A stretch of DNA of 61,986 bases from the NCBI GenBank assembly GCA_002449955.1, contig DJYD01000019.1, positions 1 through 61,986 of the forward strand. The letters are read 5' to 3'. Shown here piece after piece: positions 34,085-42,716 of the stretch. Under the pieces are notes generated by a model that was not told where the DNA came from, searched no databases, and worked only from the letters and a program-made list of their open reading frames with translations. The stretch comes from Lachnospiraceae bacterium UBA6987 (GTDB lineage Bacteria > Bacillota > Clostridia > Lachnospirales > Lachnospiraceae). Both the position numbers and the translations under genes were made by a program. Position 1 is the first letter of the stretch, and every line of letters begins with the position of its first letter.

Positions 34085-35467
34085 ATGTCTCAGGAAATCA
34101 ACAAACAAGCGCTCGAACCTGCGCAAAACCGTATGGGTACGGAACCGGAAGGAAAACTGCTCTTTTCCATGGCACTGCCCATGACCATATCCATGCTGTT
34201 CCAGGCATTATACAACGTCGTCGACAGCTATTTTGTTGCGCAGCTTTCACAGGATGCCATGAACGCCGTCAGCCTGGCCTTTCCCATGCAGAGCCTGCTG
34301 ATCGCTTTCTCGGTCGGCACCGGCGTCGGCATGAGCGCTCTGATTTCCCGCTCCCTTGGTGAAAAGCGGCCGGAGCGCGCCCGCGAGATCGCGGGAACCG
34401 GGCTGTTTCTCTTCGGTGTGACGGCTGTTTTCTTCTGCATCATCGGTCTTCTGTTTTCCCGCAGCTTCTTCACCATGCAGACCGACAACGCGGTCATCGT
34501 CCGTTACGGCGGCGATTACCTGGGCGTCGTCATGGGCATCTGCTTCTTCCTGTACGCACAGGTTGCGATGGAACGCATGCTCCAGTCGATCGGCCGTACG
34601 GATAAATCCATGCTGATCCAGCTCTCCGGGGCCTTGATCAACATCATACTCGACCCCCTCTTCATCTTCGGTTATCTGGGGCTTCCGCGTCTTGAAGTTT
34701 TGGGTGCCGCGGTCGCAACCGTGATCGGCCAGGGCATCGCAACGATCGTCGGGATCCTGCTCAACCTGAAATACAATCCCGTCCTCAAAGCCGCTTTCGG
34801 CATGATCCGCCTGCGCGGACGCATCGCTGCAGATATCTACCGCATCGCTTACCCTTCCATCCTGATGCAGTCGATCGGGTCTCTCACGACCTTTGCCATG
34901 AACCAGATCCTGCTTGGCTTTACCGAGGCGGCGACCGCTGTCTACGGCGTCTATTTCAAGCTGCAGAGCTTTGTCTTCATGCCGGTTTTCGGGATGAACA
35001 ACGCCATGGTGCCGATCATCTCCTACAACTACGGCGCCGGCAAGATGAGCCGCGTCCGAAAGACCTACCGCATTGCCATCGCGAGTGCCGTGACCTTCAT
35101 GTCCCTTGGCGCCGCCGCGTTTCTTCTGCTGCCGGGCCTGCTACTTGGCATCTTCAATCCCACAGAGGAAATGATTGCCATCGGCGTCCGCGCCATGCGG
35201 ATCATCTGCCTGCATTTTCCTCTTGCCGGCTTCTGTATCATTGCCGGTTCGGTCTGTCAGGCCATCGGCAATCCCTTTCACTCTCTGCTGATCTCCATCT
35301 GCAGGCAGGTTCTCGTCCTGCTTCCCGTCGCCTACCTCTTCTCACTGACGGGTGTGCTTGATAATGTATGGCTCGCCTTCCCGGCGGCCGAGCTTGTCTC
35401 CTTTGTCTTAAGCTTCATCTTCCTGCGTAAAACGATCCGCCGGGCAGAAGCCAGAATCAGGAATTGA
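34085..35467 (+). CDS. MATE family efflux transporter
   Basis: A 460-residue protein with 12 predicted membrane helices, using an ion gradient to export cationic drugs or metabolites. MATE features: ALPMTISMLFQALYNVVDSY in helix 1, GVGMSALISRSLGEKR, and in the second half YNYGAGKMSRVRKTYR. The start at 34085 follows AAGAAGAGG and gives a normal N-terminus; an earlier start at 34010 would precede the -10 box. Substrate unknown. It lies just downstream of the ior operon but has its own promoter. Confidence 0.92.
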   Translation: MSQEINKQALEPAQNRMGTEPEGKLLFSMALPMTISMLFQALYNVVDSYFVAQLSQDAMNAVSLAFPMQSLLIAFSVGTGVGMSALISRSLGEKRPERAREIAGTGLFLFGVTAVFFCIIGLLFSRSFFTMQTDNAVIVRYGGDYLGVVMGICFFLYAQVAMERMLQSIGRTDKSMLIQLSGALINIILDPLFIFGYLGLPRLEVLGAAVATVIGQGIATIVGILLNLKYNPVLKAAFGMIRLRGRIAADIYRIAYPSILMQSIGSLTTFAMNQILLGFTEAATAVYGVYFKLQSFVFMPVFGMNNAMVPIISYNYGAGKMSRVRKTYRIAIASAVTFMSLGAAAFLLLPGLLLGIFNPTEEMIAIGVRAMRIICLHFPLAGFCIIAGSVCQAIGNPFHSLLISICRQVLVLLPVAYLFSLTGVLDNVWLAFPAAELVSFVLSFIFLRKTIRRAEARIRN

Positions 35468-35491
35468 TTGGCAAAGAGTCCAATCCGGCAC

Positions 35492-35520
35492 TTGCGAAAC
35501 ATTTCATTTGATGTTATAAT
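35492..35520 (+). promoter_or_regulatory. Promoter of the dockerin protein gene
   Basis: TTGCGA (35492-35497), exactly 17 bp, perfect TATAAT (35515-35520). A GAGGAA site follows before the ATG at 35558. Confidence 0.75.
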
Positions 35521-35557
35521 GTAAAATACTCTTTTTATATAATAGAGGAAATGTTTC

Positions 35558-37600
35558 ATGAAGGATCTGTTCAAGCGCCTGAAGGCCATCTGCCTTATCA
35601 TAGTTTTTGTGCTCGGCACCGTGTTTTCTGCCGGGCCTGTTTCTGTGAGCGCCGATCCCGGAGGAAGCCCTGCCTCTGATCTGGCTCGTCCGACTCCGGA
35701 CGGTACCATCTATAACACCATTCAGCATTTTCTGTATCATGTAGCGGGCCGGGATCCCTATTCCTTCTACGATACGCTCCCCTGCACTGGCGAGCTCAGG
35801 GAATGCATTGGCTATCTGCTCGACGCCTATCAATCGCAAGGGGTCGACCTTATCGGGCGCTTCGGCCTGCACCCCTCGGCTTCCTATCCCTATGCCAATG
35901 TCAGACATTTCTGCGCACAGCTGGACGCCCAGCTTTCTGTCGGCGATACCGTTTCCGTACCGGCAAGCGGCGGGTCCATCGGTTTTCTTTTCCAAAAATA
36001 CAACAATGCCGACGCCGCCTTTGACGCCGGTGCATTTGATATTGCCGGAACGATCGGCCTCCTGACCTCCCCCAGTGAAAGCTACGGGCACTGCTGGATC
36101 AGCCTCGGCCCCTTTGCCAAGGCGACCTCAGAGAGCGATATGCAGGCATTTCTCGAGGACTACTATAAGCTTGGATCCGGAACGCTTGACGGGACCATTG
36201 CCACCGGTGACGCGAACAAGATCTGGAAAGCGTACGGCGACTACGGCACCTGGCGTGTCCACGCCGCCCGCTGGTCGGAAAATGTACACGGCGGCTGCAT
36301 CGTTGACAATGCGAGAGCAAGCGATTCCTTAATGGACGCCCCCTGCTACGTACTGATTCCGACCTCGGATTCCACGCCTGTAATTGCACAGGGGAACCTG
36401 CAGATCAATCTCCTTTCGGCGCTTCCGGCCATTACTGCCGGCAATCCGAATTATTCCTTAAGTGGCGTGACCCTTGGCATCTATGCCGATGCCGCCTGCA
36501 CCAAGCAGCTCGCTTCCGTTGCGACGGATGCAAACGGCGCTGCCACGGTCTATCATCTCGCGGCCCAGACCTGTTATGTCAAGCTAAAGACGAAGGCGGC
36601 AGGCTACAGCACGCCTAATCCCGCATCCGCAGCTGTTCCGTCCGGAGGGACCGGGAGCCTGACCATTTCGCTCACGCCCTCCGTCATTTCCACCAAAATC
36701 TCCATCCAGCCGCAAAGCGGCTCCGCGTCCCTTGCCGGTGCTGCATTCACGGTCCGCTTTTATGCCTGCAAGGATGTTAACGGCATCTCCGACAGCACAC
36801 TGAAAGCTGCCTGGACCATGACCGCAGCCGCTGACGGCGTCAGTTTCGGCGCCGGCGCCACTGTCGTCAAAGCACCGGAAGGCACCGACGGCTTCTATAA
36901 GGATGCTTCCGGAAACCTGGTCTTCCCGCAGGGCTGGATCGCCATCGAGCAGACAGTCGCGGCAAGCGGCCAGTCCCTCGGAGGCAGCTGGACCGTAAAC
37001 GGGACCACCGGAAGCGGCACCTCTCCCGCAACCGGGAAAGCCACCGTAAGCGGATCAAACGTCCCGGTCATCCTGTTTACCGCTTCCTATCAGACGCTGC
37101 AGAGCAGTGTCAGCGACGGAAAAACAGGCTACCTTGTCGTCATCTCGCCCTCCGGTGATATTCCGGACAGCATGAAGCCCAAGTATAAAATCACCGACAG
37201 CAAACGCATAACCGGCCTTTCCTTCGGCACCACCAAGTCGCAGTTCATTTCCGGCATGGGACTTTCAGCACTGATGAGCTGCAAAGTACAGGACGCTGAC
37301 GGCAAGGAAAAGGATGGCGGCGCATTAATGAAAACCGGTGATACCGTGCAGGTCTATGACCGGGACGGCAAGCTGTATTTCGAAGGAACAGTGCTGCTCT
37401 ACGGCGATGTGAACGGAGACGGGTATCTTCGTATGAGCGATCTGATCAAGATCCGCAACCATATTCTCGGCACCAATCCCCTGAAGGGACTCTACCTGGA
37501 AGCAGCAGACTGCAACCATGACAGTTATATCCGTATGAGCGACCTGATCAAGGTCCGCAACCAGGTGCTCGGCACGGCCACGATCGTGCAGACACCTTAA
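35558..37600 (+). CDS. Secreted dockerin protein with papain-like and prealbumin-like domains
   Basis: A 680-residue exported protein. The signal peptide spans 1-32. Residues 50-275 are a globular domain with C83 in RECIGYLLDAY and H178 in SYGHCWISLGPF, perhaps a papain/NlpC-like catalytic pair (weak). A SpaA/Cna-B-like prealbumin domain lies at about 280-375 (LSGVTLGIYADAACTKQL, DANGAATVYHL), a second such unit at about 383-515, and a linker beta domain at about 525-610. At 613-676 there are two dockerin type I repeats, GDVNGDGYLRMSDLIKIRN and ADCNHDSYIRMSDLIKVRN, each a Ca2+-binding loop and helix. It would dock on a cohesin-bearing protein; no cohesin is in the window. Confidence 0.85.
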   Translation: MKDLFKRLKAICLIIVFVLGTVFSAGPVSVSADPGGSPASDLARPTPDGTIYNTIQHFLYHVAGRDPYSFYDTLPCTGELRECIGYLLDAYQSQGVDLIGRFGLHPSASYPYANVRHFCAQLDAQLSVGDTVSVPASGGSIGFLFQKYNNADAAFDAGAFDIAGTIGLLTSPSESYGHCWISLGPFAKATSESDMQAFLEDYYKLGSGTLDGTIATGDANKIWKAYGDYGTWRVHAARWSENVHGGCIVDNARASDSLMDAPCYVLIPTSDSTPVIAQGNLQINLLSALPAITAGNPNYSLSGVTLGIYADAACTKQLASVATDANGAATVYHLAAQTCYVKLKTKAAGYSTPNPASAAVPSGGTGSLTISLTPSVISTKISIQPQSGSASLAGAAFTVRFYACKDVNGISDSTLKAAWTMTAAADGVSFGAGATVVKAPEGTDGFYKDASGNLVFPQGWIAIEQTVAASGQSLGGSWTVNGTTGSGTSPATGKATVSGSNVPVILFTASYQTLQSSVSDGKTGYLVVISPSGDIPDSMKPKYKITDSKRITGLSFGTTKSQFISGMGLSALMSCKVQDADGKEKDGGALMKTGDTVQVYDRDGKLYFEGTVLLYGDVNGDGYLRMSDLIKIRNHILGTNPLKGLYLEAADCNHDSYIRMSDLIKVRNQVLGTATIVQTP

Positions 37601-37627
37601 CCCATTTGTCTTATCACATGCTGAAAC

Positions 37628-37667
37628 GCCATCCGGGGACCATTAAGAACTTCGGATGGCATTTTAA
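37628..37667 (+). terminator. Probable terminator after the dockerin gene
   Basis: Stem GCCATCCG / CGGATGGC followed by ATTTT, 28 bp after the stop and just ahead of the FeoAB gene. Confidence 0.6.
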
Positions 37668-37685
37668 CGGAAACGAGGTTTCTCT

Positions 37686-40040
37686 ATGACCTTAAAAGAA
37701 CTGCCCCTTGGAAAACCGGCCCTGGTCAGCCGGGTCGGCGGCGAAGGCGCACTTCGCCAGCATTTTCTTGACATGGGGATTATCCCCGGCACCGAAGTCA
37801 CTGTCGTCAAATACGCCCCCATGGGCGATCCCATGGAGCTCAGGCTCCACGGTTATGAACTGACGCTCCGGCTCGATGATGCCGCCCGTATTGACGTGGA
37901 GGAGGTTCCCGCCGTAAGTCCCGGCCGCGACGCCCCCGCACAGAAAAAAGAAAAGAAAGCCCTGCATCCCGGTCTTGGCGAAGAAGGCAAGTTCCACCCG
38001 AAGGGCAGCGGTGATCCGCTGCCGGAAGGAACACCGCTTACCTTTGCCCTTGTCGGCAATCAGAACAGCGGCAAAACCACCCTCTTCAATCAGCTGACCG
38101 GGTCGCGTCAGCACGTGGGGAATTTCCCCGGCGTGACCGTGGACCGCAAGGACGGCGCCATTCGCGGCGTGGAAGGGAGCCTGATCACCGATCTTCCCGG
38201 CATCTATTCCATGTCGCCTTATTCCAGTGAAGAGCTGGTTTCCCGCGACTTCGTCCTGAAGGAAAAGCCGAAGGCGATCATCAATATCGTGGATGCCACC
38301 AATATCGAACGCAATCTCTACCTGACCATGCAGCTCTTGGAGATGAACGTGCCCATGGTCGTCGCCCTGAACATGATGGACGAAATGACCGGCAACGGCG
38401 GCTCCGTGGATGTGAACCGCATGGAAGAAATGCTCGGCGTCCCGGTCGTGCCGATCTCCGCCGCGAAGAATCAGGGCGTGGATGAGCTGATCCGTCACGT
38501 GGTACATATCGCCAAATACCAGGAAAGGCCGCTCCGCCAGGATTTCTGCGGCCAGGAGCATGGCGGCGCGGTACACCGCTGCCTGCATGCCGTCATCCAT
38601 CTGATCGAAGACCATGCGGTAGCATCCGGCCTCCCCGTCCGATTTGCCGCCTCCAAAGTCATCGAAGGCGATAAGCGCATCATCAGCCAGCTGCAGCTTG
38701 ATGACAACGAGCGGGAAATGCTTGAGCATATCACGCTGCAGATGGAAGCCGAACGCGGCCTGGACCGGAGCGCGGCGATCGCCGACATGCGTTTCCTGTA
38801 TATCGCCAGAGTCTGCAGCCAGTGTGTGACCAAGCCGCAGGAAAGCCGGGAGCATCTGCGCAGCCAGAAGGTCGATACCTTCCTTACCGGCAAATGGACC
38901 GCCATCCCCCTGTTCATCCTGATCATGGGCTTAGTCTTCTTCCTGACCTTCAATGTGATCGGTGCCTTTCTGCAGGATCTCCTTGCCTCCGGCATCGAAG
39001 CCCTGACTGCCCTAACCGACAGAGCGCTGACAGCTGCCGGTGTGAACGCTGTCATTCATGATCTGATCATCAAGGGAATCTTTGAAGGTGTCGGGAGCGT
39101 GCTCAGCTTCCTGCCGATCATTGTCACCATGTTTTTCTTCCTGTCCTTACTGGAAGACAGCGGCTATATCGCCCGTGTTGCCTTCTTTATGGACAAAATC
39201 CTGCGCCGCTTCGGGCTTTCCGGCCGCAGTATCGTTCCCCTGCTGATCGGCTTTGGCTGCACCGTACCGGCCGTCATGTCCACGCGGACGCTTCCCAGCG
39301 AACGGGACCGCAAGATGACCATCCTGCTGACACCGTTTATGAGCTGCACCGCGAAGCTCCCGATCTATGCGTTCTTTGTGAATGCCTTCTTCCCGAAAAA
39401 GGGCGGTTTTGTCATGGTCGGACTTTACGTGACCGGCATTCTGATCGGCGTCCTGATTGCCCTTGCCTACAAAAAAACCCTGTTCAAGGGGGAAGCGGTA
39501 CCCTTTGTTATGGAACTGCCGAACTACCGGCTGCCAAGCCCCCGCAACGTCCTGCAGCTGCTTTGGGAAAAGTCCAAGGACTTCCTGCAGCGCGCCTTCT
39601 CGGTGATTCTGATCGCCACCATTGTTGTCTGGTTCCTGAAGAGCTTTAACTTCAGACTGAACCTTGTCAGTGATCCGCATGACAGCATGCTGGCGCAGGC
39701 AGCCGGCCTCATCGCACCGCTCTTTGCACCGCTTGGCCTTGGCGACTGGCGCATCGTCACCTCCTTCATCAGCGGTTTCCTGGCCAAGGAAAGCGTTGTA
39801 TCCGTGCTTGAAGTCCTCTTCGGTGCGCAGGGAGGCGTAAATGCAGCCATAAGCGGTCTGAGCGCCGCCTGCATCCTGGTTTTCAGCCTGCTGTATACCC
39901 CCTGCGTGGCAGCGACCGCATCGATCAAGCGCGAAATGGGCGGCAAATGGGCGCTGTATGTGGTGTTTGGTCAATGTCTGATTGCCTGGCTTGCCGCCTT
40001 CCTCGTCAGACTGATCGGCCTTGCCATCGGTTTGGCGTAA
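37686..40040 (+). CDS. feoB: Ferrous iron transporter FeoB with fused FeoA domain
   Basis: A 784-residue inner-membrane Fe2+ importer. Residues 1-74 are a FeoA SH3-like domain (LRQHFLDMGIIPGTEVTVVK), normally a separate protein. A charged linker follows. The G-protein domain has G1 GNQNSGKTTL at about 124, G3 DLPGIYSM and G4 NMMD. The membrane part (about residue 405 on) contains two Gate/Nucleoside-type repeats with GFGCTVPAVMSTRTL and YTPCVAATASIKREMGGKW. The next gene is its Cys-rich partner. Fusion of FeoA to FeoB is known in some Firmicutes and fixes their 1:1 ratio. Confidence 0.96.
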   Translation: MTLKELPLGKPALVSRVGGEGALRQHFLDMGIIPGTEVTVVKYAPMGDPMELRLHGYELTLRLDDAARIDVEEVPAVSPGRDAPAQKKEKKALHPGLGEEGKFHPKGSGDPLPEGTPLTFALVGNQNSGKTTLFNQLTGSRQHVGNFPGVTVDRKDGAIRGVEGSLITDLPGIYSMSPYSSEELVSRDFVLKEKPKAIINIVDATNIERNLYLTMQLLEMNVPMVVALNMMDEMTGNGGSVDVNRMEEMLGVPVVPISAAKNQGVDELIRHVVHIAKYQERPLRQDFCGQEHGGAVHRCLHAVIHLIEDHAVASGLPVRFAASKVIEGDKRIISQLQLDDNEREMLEHITLQMEAERGLDRSAAIADMRFLYIARVCSQCVTKPQESREHLRSQKVDTFLTGKWTAIPLFILIMGLVFFLTFNVIGAFLQDLLASGIEALTALTDRALTAAGVNAVIHDLIIKGIFEGVGSVLSFLPIIVTMFFFLSLLEDSGYIARVAFFMDKILRRFGLSGRSIVPLLIGFGCTVPAVMSTRTLPSERDRKMTILLTPFMSCTAKLPIYAFFVNAFFPKKGGFVMVGLYVTGILIGVLIALAYKKTLFKGEAVPFVMELPNYRLPSPRNVLQLLWEKSKDFLQRAFSVILIATIVVWFLKSFNFRLNLVSDPHDSMLAQAAGLIAPLFAPLGLGDWRIVTSFISGFLAKESVVSVLEVLFGAQGGVNAAISGLSAACILVFSLLYTPCVAATASIKREMGGKWALYVVFGQCLIAWLAAFLVRLIGLAIGLA

Positions 40041-40068
40041 AGCATGAGCAAAGACGGGAGGAAGCATC

Positions 40069-40242
40069 ATGAATCCGATTGATATTCTGCTGATCATCCT
40101 GATTGCCGGGGCCGCAGCACTTGCGCTGCGCTCGGTGATCCGCAAAAGAAAAAACGACGGCTGTTCCTGCGGATGCGCAGGCTGTCCGTCGTCCTGTAAA
40201 ACCTGTTCCTCAACGGATAAACCGCCTGTTTCAGACAAATGA
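40069..40242 (+). CDS. FeoB-associated Cys-rich membrane peptide
   Basis: A 57-residue protein starting MNPIDILLIILIAGAAALAL (one membrane helix) followed by a basic stretch and a cytosolic tail with six cysteines (GCSCGCAGCP, SSCKTC). This is the layout of FeoB-associated Cys-rich peptides, thought to receive or sense iron. It starts 28 bp after feoB with GGGAGGA before the ATG, so it is co-transcribed. Confidence 0.88.
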   Translation: MNPIDILLIILIAGAAALALRSVIRKRKNDGCSCGCAGCPSSCKTCSSTDKPPVSDK

Positions 40243-40401
40243 AAACCATTGTCTCAAACAATTGTCATGGGTTTTAATGAAAGCCGGGTTTTTATAGAAT
40301 AAATATCCTTTCTGCACTGGCTAAAGCTTAATCACTGAACTTTTACCGATCTGAAAAGATATAGTTTATCAATAACAAAAATTAAAGGGGGAGGCACATT
40401 C

Positions 40402-41316
40402 TTACGAAGTGCCGCCCTCAGTCTGATTTCTTTTTATGCGGTAAAGGACGCCCATCTCCTCTTCTTTGACACGGATGAGGCCGCCTTTGTTCAGGGGGCC
40501 AAAGCCCTCTTCCATCGCTCTGCGGAAGACCGCAGCCGCAGCAGCTGTCATGGGCAGAGACACCGCCTCTGCCTCTTCGGTTTCCTCTGCATGTGCCAGA
40601 TCCTTGAACGCTTTCTCGACCGGATATCCGTCGGAAAAGCTGCCTTTCAGGATCCTGGGAATAAAAAATTCCGAAGCATAACTTCTGCCGGTCCCACTGT
40701 TGATGACCTCCCCGATCTTCTCCGGATCAAGTCCCAGCCGCACCGCAAGCGGCAAAAGCTCGGCAATGCCAGCCACATTGATATCGTAGGCGGTGTTATT
40801 GATCATCTTAGCCGCCTGGCCGCAGCCGGAATCCCCCATATACAGCACGGTCGTTCCGATCATGTCCAGATACGGTTTTACCTCGTCAAAAGCCTCCTTC
40901 AGGCCGCCGGCCATGACGGTCAGTGTTCCGGCGTCCGCACGTGCCTTCATGCCGGAAACCGGCGCGTCCAGGAAGGCACCCACGCGTTCTTCAAAAGCAG
41001 AGGCAATCATTCTGGCGCAGTCCGGTGAGGTCGTGCTGCAGTCGACCACGATCGCACCGCTTTCCTGCAGCACGTGGATCAGGCCGCCCTCTCCGAGCGT
41101 CACTTTCTCCACGATCCCGTCATCCGGAAGGCACAGGAAAATGATGCCGCAGTCTGCCATCTCCGCGTAGGAAGGCACGACCGTAAAGCCTTCCTCGGAA
41201 AGGCTTTTTTCTTTTTCTTTCGAAGTAGTGCAAACCGTAAGGCTGCCGTGTTTTTGCAGCAGATTGCGGGCCATCCCCAGTCCCATTGTTCCTAATCCGA
41301 TAAAACCGATCTTCAT
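40402..41316 (-). CDS. NAD(P)-dependent beta-hydroxyacid dehydrogenase
   Basis: A 304-residue enzyme of the 3-hydroxyisobutyrate/2-hydroxy-3-oxopropionate (tartronate semialdehyde) reductase family. The Rossmann motif is IGFIGLGTMGLGMARNLL at residues 3-20. The substrate loop is DAPVSGMKARADAGTL and the catalytic lysine is in GCGQAAKMINN. The C-terminal helical domain is complete. Exact substrate is not determinable. Monocistronic, with its own promoter at 41340-41368. Confidence 0.88.
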   Translation of the reverse strand: MKIGFIGLGTMGLGMARNLLQKHGSLTVCTTSKEKEKSLSEEGFTVVPSYAEMADCGIIFLCLPDDGIVEKVTLGEGGLIHVLQESGAIVVDCSTTSPDCARMIASAFEERVGAFLDAPVSGMKARADAGTLTVMAGGLKEAFDEVKPYLDMIGTTVLYMGDSGCGQAAKMINNTAYDINVAGIAELLPLAVRLGLDPEKIGEVINSGTGRSYASEFFIPRILKGSFSDGYPVEKAFKDLAHAEETEEAEAVSLPMTAAAAAVFRRAMEEGFGPLNKGGLIRVKEEEMGVLYRIKRNQTEGGTS

Positions 41317-41339
41317 AACATGCCTCCGTTTCTGTCTGC

Positions 41340-41368
41340 ATTATATCGAAAATGCCCCGGCTGCACAA
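41340..41368 (-). promoter_or_regulatory. Promoter of the beta-hydroxyacid dehydrogenase gene
   Basis: On the minus strand TTGTGC (41368-41363), 17 bp, perfect TATAAT (41345-41340). Confidence 0.65.
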
Positions 41369-41445
41369 GCCCCGGCACTTAGCAAGTTGGCTTCGGCTCC
41401 CCCCCCGCAGGTACCGCAACTGAAGAATTAATGTTTTTTAATTAT

Positions 41446-41512
41446 TTCGGTACCGAATTATTATTGACAGGTGGAAGAGATTCGTATATATTCATTTATG
41501 TCGGTACCGAAC
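41446..41512 (+). promoter_or_regulatory. MarR promoter bracketed by two identical palindromic operators
   Basis: TTGACA (41464-41469), 17 bp, TATATT (41487-41492). The 10-bp palindrome TCGGTACCGA occurs just upstream of -35 (41447-41456, extended TTCGGTACCGAA) and again 8 bp beyond -10 (41501-41510), centres 54 bp apart. Two such sites around one promoter are typical of autorepression by a dimeric regulator, here the MarR protein encoded directly downstream. Confidence 0.75.
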
Positions 41513-41560
41513 TATTTAAGCCGACCAAAAACATGTCACAGCAAGAAAGGAGACTGAACA

Positions 41561-42076
41561 ATGATTAATGAAGCCGATCTTATGCAGAAAATGGAAATGT
41601 TTGTCCGTATGAACCACCACGTGCGTCACGAAAACACCTGCGGTCCGAAGCATATGCCTCACGCCCCGGAAGGCTGCCGCATGCCCGGCGGTCCCCGTCA
41701 CATGCCGATGGGTCCCGGACGCATGCCGATCCCCCCTCACCGTCCGATGCTTGGCCGCGAACGGCTGCTCGTCCTGATTGGGAAGAGTGAAGGCGGTATC
41801 CATCAGAAAGACCTGCTGGAAAAGGTACACATTGGCGCACCCGCTATGAGCGAGCTGGTCAACAAGCTGGAAGACGACGGCTACATCGTCCGCACCGTCG
41901 ATCCGGATGACCGCCGTGCCACTCTCCTCACCCTTACCGAAAAAGGACAGGCCCGCGCCGCCGAAGTCGAAGACGAACGAGCTCTTCGCTTCAAAGAAAC
42001 ATTCGCCGCTCTGACAGATAAAGAAAAAGAAACGCTCTCAGCGCTTCTCGATAAACTCATGATCCGCAAAGCCTGA
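41561..42076 (+). CDS. MarR family regulator with His/Met/Cys-rich N-terminal segment
   Basis: A 171-residue protein. Residues 1-16 are a short helix. Residues 17-64 form a low-complexity stretch with seven His, seven Met and two Cys among Pro and Gly (for example HMPHAPEGCRMPGG), suited to bind a soft metal or heme. Residues 65-165 are the MarR winged helix (HQKDLLEKVHIGAPAMSELV, then DGYIVRTVDPDDRRATLLTL) and dimer helices. The ribosome site AAGGAG is upstream. The promoter has two palindromic operators, so autorepression is likely. No intact target gene adjoins it; the flavodoxin/DUF3793 remnants opposite may be what is left of one. Confidence 0.9.
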   Translation: MINEADLMQKMEMFVRMNHHVRHENTCGPKHMPHAPEGCRMPGGPRHMPMGPGRMPIPPHRPMLGRERLLVLIGKSEGGIHQKDLLEKVHIGAPAMSELVNKLEDDGYIVRTVDPDDRRATLLTLTEKGQARAAEVEDERALRFKETFAALTDKEKETLSALLDKLMIRKA

Positions 42077-42082
42077 CCCATA

Positions 42083-42120
42083 GAAAACCCCCTTTCCGCA
42101 AATGCGGAGAGGGGGTTTTC
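42083..42120. terminator. Bidirectional terminator between marR and flavodoxin remnant
   Basis: An 18-bp imperfect stem GAAAACCCCCTTTCCGCA / TGCGGAGAGGGGGTTTTC. Confidence 0.85.
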
Positions 42121-42132
42121 TTATCGATCCGG

Positions 42133-42385
42133 TCAGCCTGCAAGGGCCGCTCCGAATGCCTTACATTTCGCCAGTCCGTCATCATCAGGCATGTCATTGA
42201 TGATCAGGCTGTCTTCCGCCAGCTGCATGCCGGCCGCCTTGCAGCGGTCCTCCCAGCTGCGCATCCACTCGCCGTCTCCCCAGCCGTAGGAGCCGAACAG
42301 TGCCACGGTTTTTCCGTTCAAGGCAGCTTCGCAGTCCGCAAACATCGGCTCAAATTCAGCTTCTTCAAGGGTTTCTGCTGCCCTG
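42133..42385 (-). pseudogene. Flavodoxin, C-terminal half only
   Basis: The frame reads EEAEFEPMFADCEAALNGKT, then VALFGSYGWGDGEWMRSWED and ends AKCKAFGAALAG, which is the second half of a short-chain flavodoxin including the FMN loop GSYGWGDGEW. The first half, with the phosphate-binding loop S/T-G-T-G-N-T, is absent. An open frame continues to 42441 (MKSDFFWDIRRKM), but that part is an out-of-frame reading of a DUF3793 fragment. The gene is therefore a relic and cannot make a working flavodoxin. Confidence 0.8.
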
Positions 42386-42581
42386 CTCCATGAACCCCTT
42401 GACATCTTCCGGCGGATATCCCAGAAAAAGTCCGATTTCATGAGGAAAGCTGCCGTTCGTTAAACCCTCTTAATTCTTTTAAAAAGGATGTGCGGTCTTC
42501 TACCGGACAGCTGAATAAATTGCCTGTTTTTAGTCCGGCTAAAGTCGGCGCACCGTATGTGATCAAATATTCTTCCGGCAT
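42365..42581 (-). pseudogene. DUF3793 family protein, two fragments joined by deletion
   Basis: Fragment 1 (42581-42438, minus) starts MPEEYLITYGAPTLAGLKTG and runs 47 codons to a stop, matching the DUF3793 N-terminus. Fragment 2 (42442-42365) in another frame reads HEIGLFLGYPPEDVKGFMEQ, which is the DUF3793 C-terminal motif. The middle of the protein is missing. The 3' end then passes directly into flavodoxin sequence. DUF3793 genes commonly stand directly before flavodoxin genes in Clostridia, so this is a scar of two deletions in such a pair. Confidence 0.75.
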
Positions 42582-42716
42582 AGTTTTCCACCGATCCGTT
42601 TTTTCTCATCTCTTTTTCAGACTGTTTCAGATCTAATCTTTCGGCTTTTCTTTACAAATCCTCCGGACACGAGTAAAATAAAGGAACAATGCGATAATCA
42701 GAAAGGACAAGAACCT

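Noticed and set aside
37601..37685. Riboswitch ahead of feoB
   Set aside because: Only a short terminator-like stem is present and no metal or ligand riboswitch core could be recognised.
42133..42441. A complete 102-residue flavodoxin gene
   Set aside because: The first 20 residues are an out-of-frame reading of DUF3793 sequence and the FMN phosphate loop is missing; treated as a relic.
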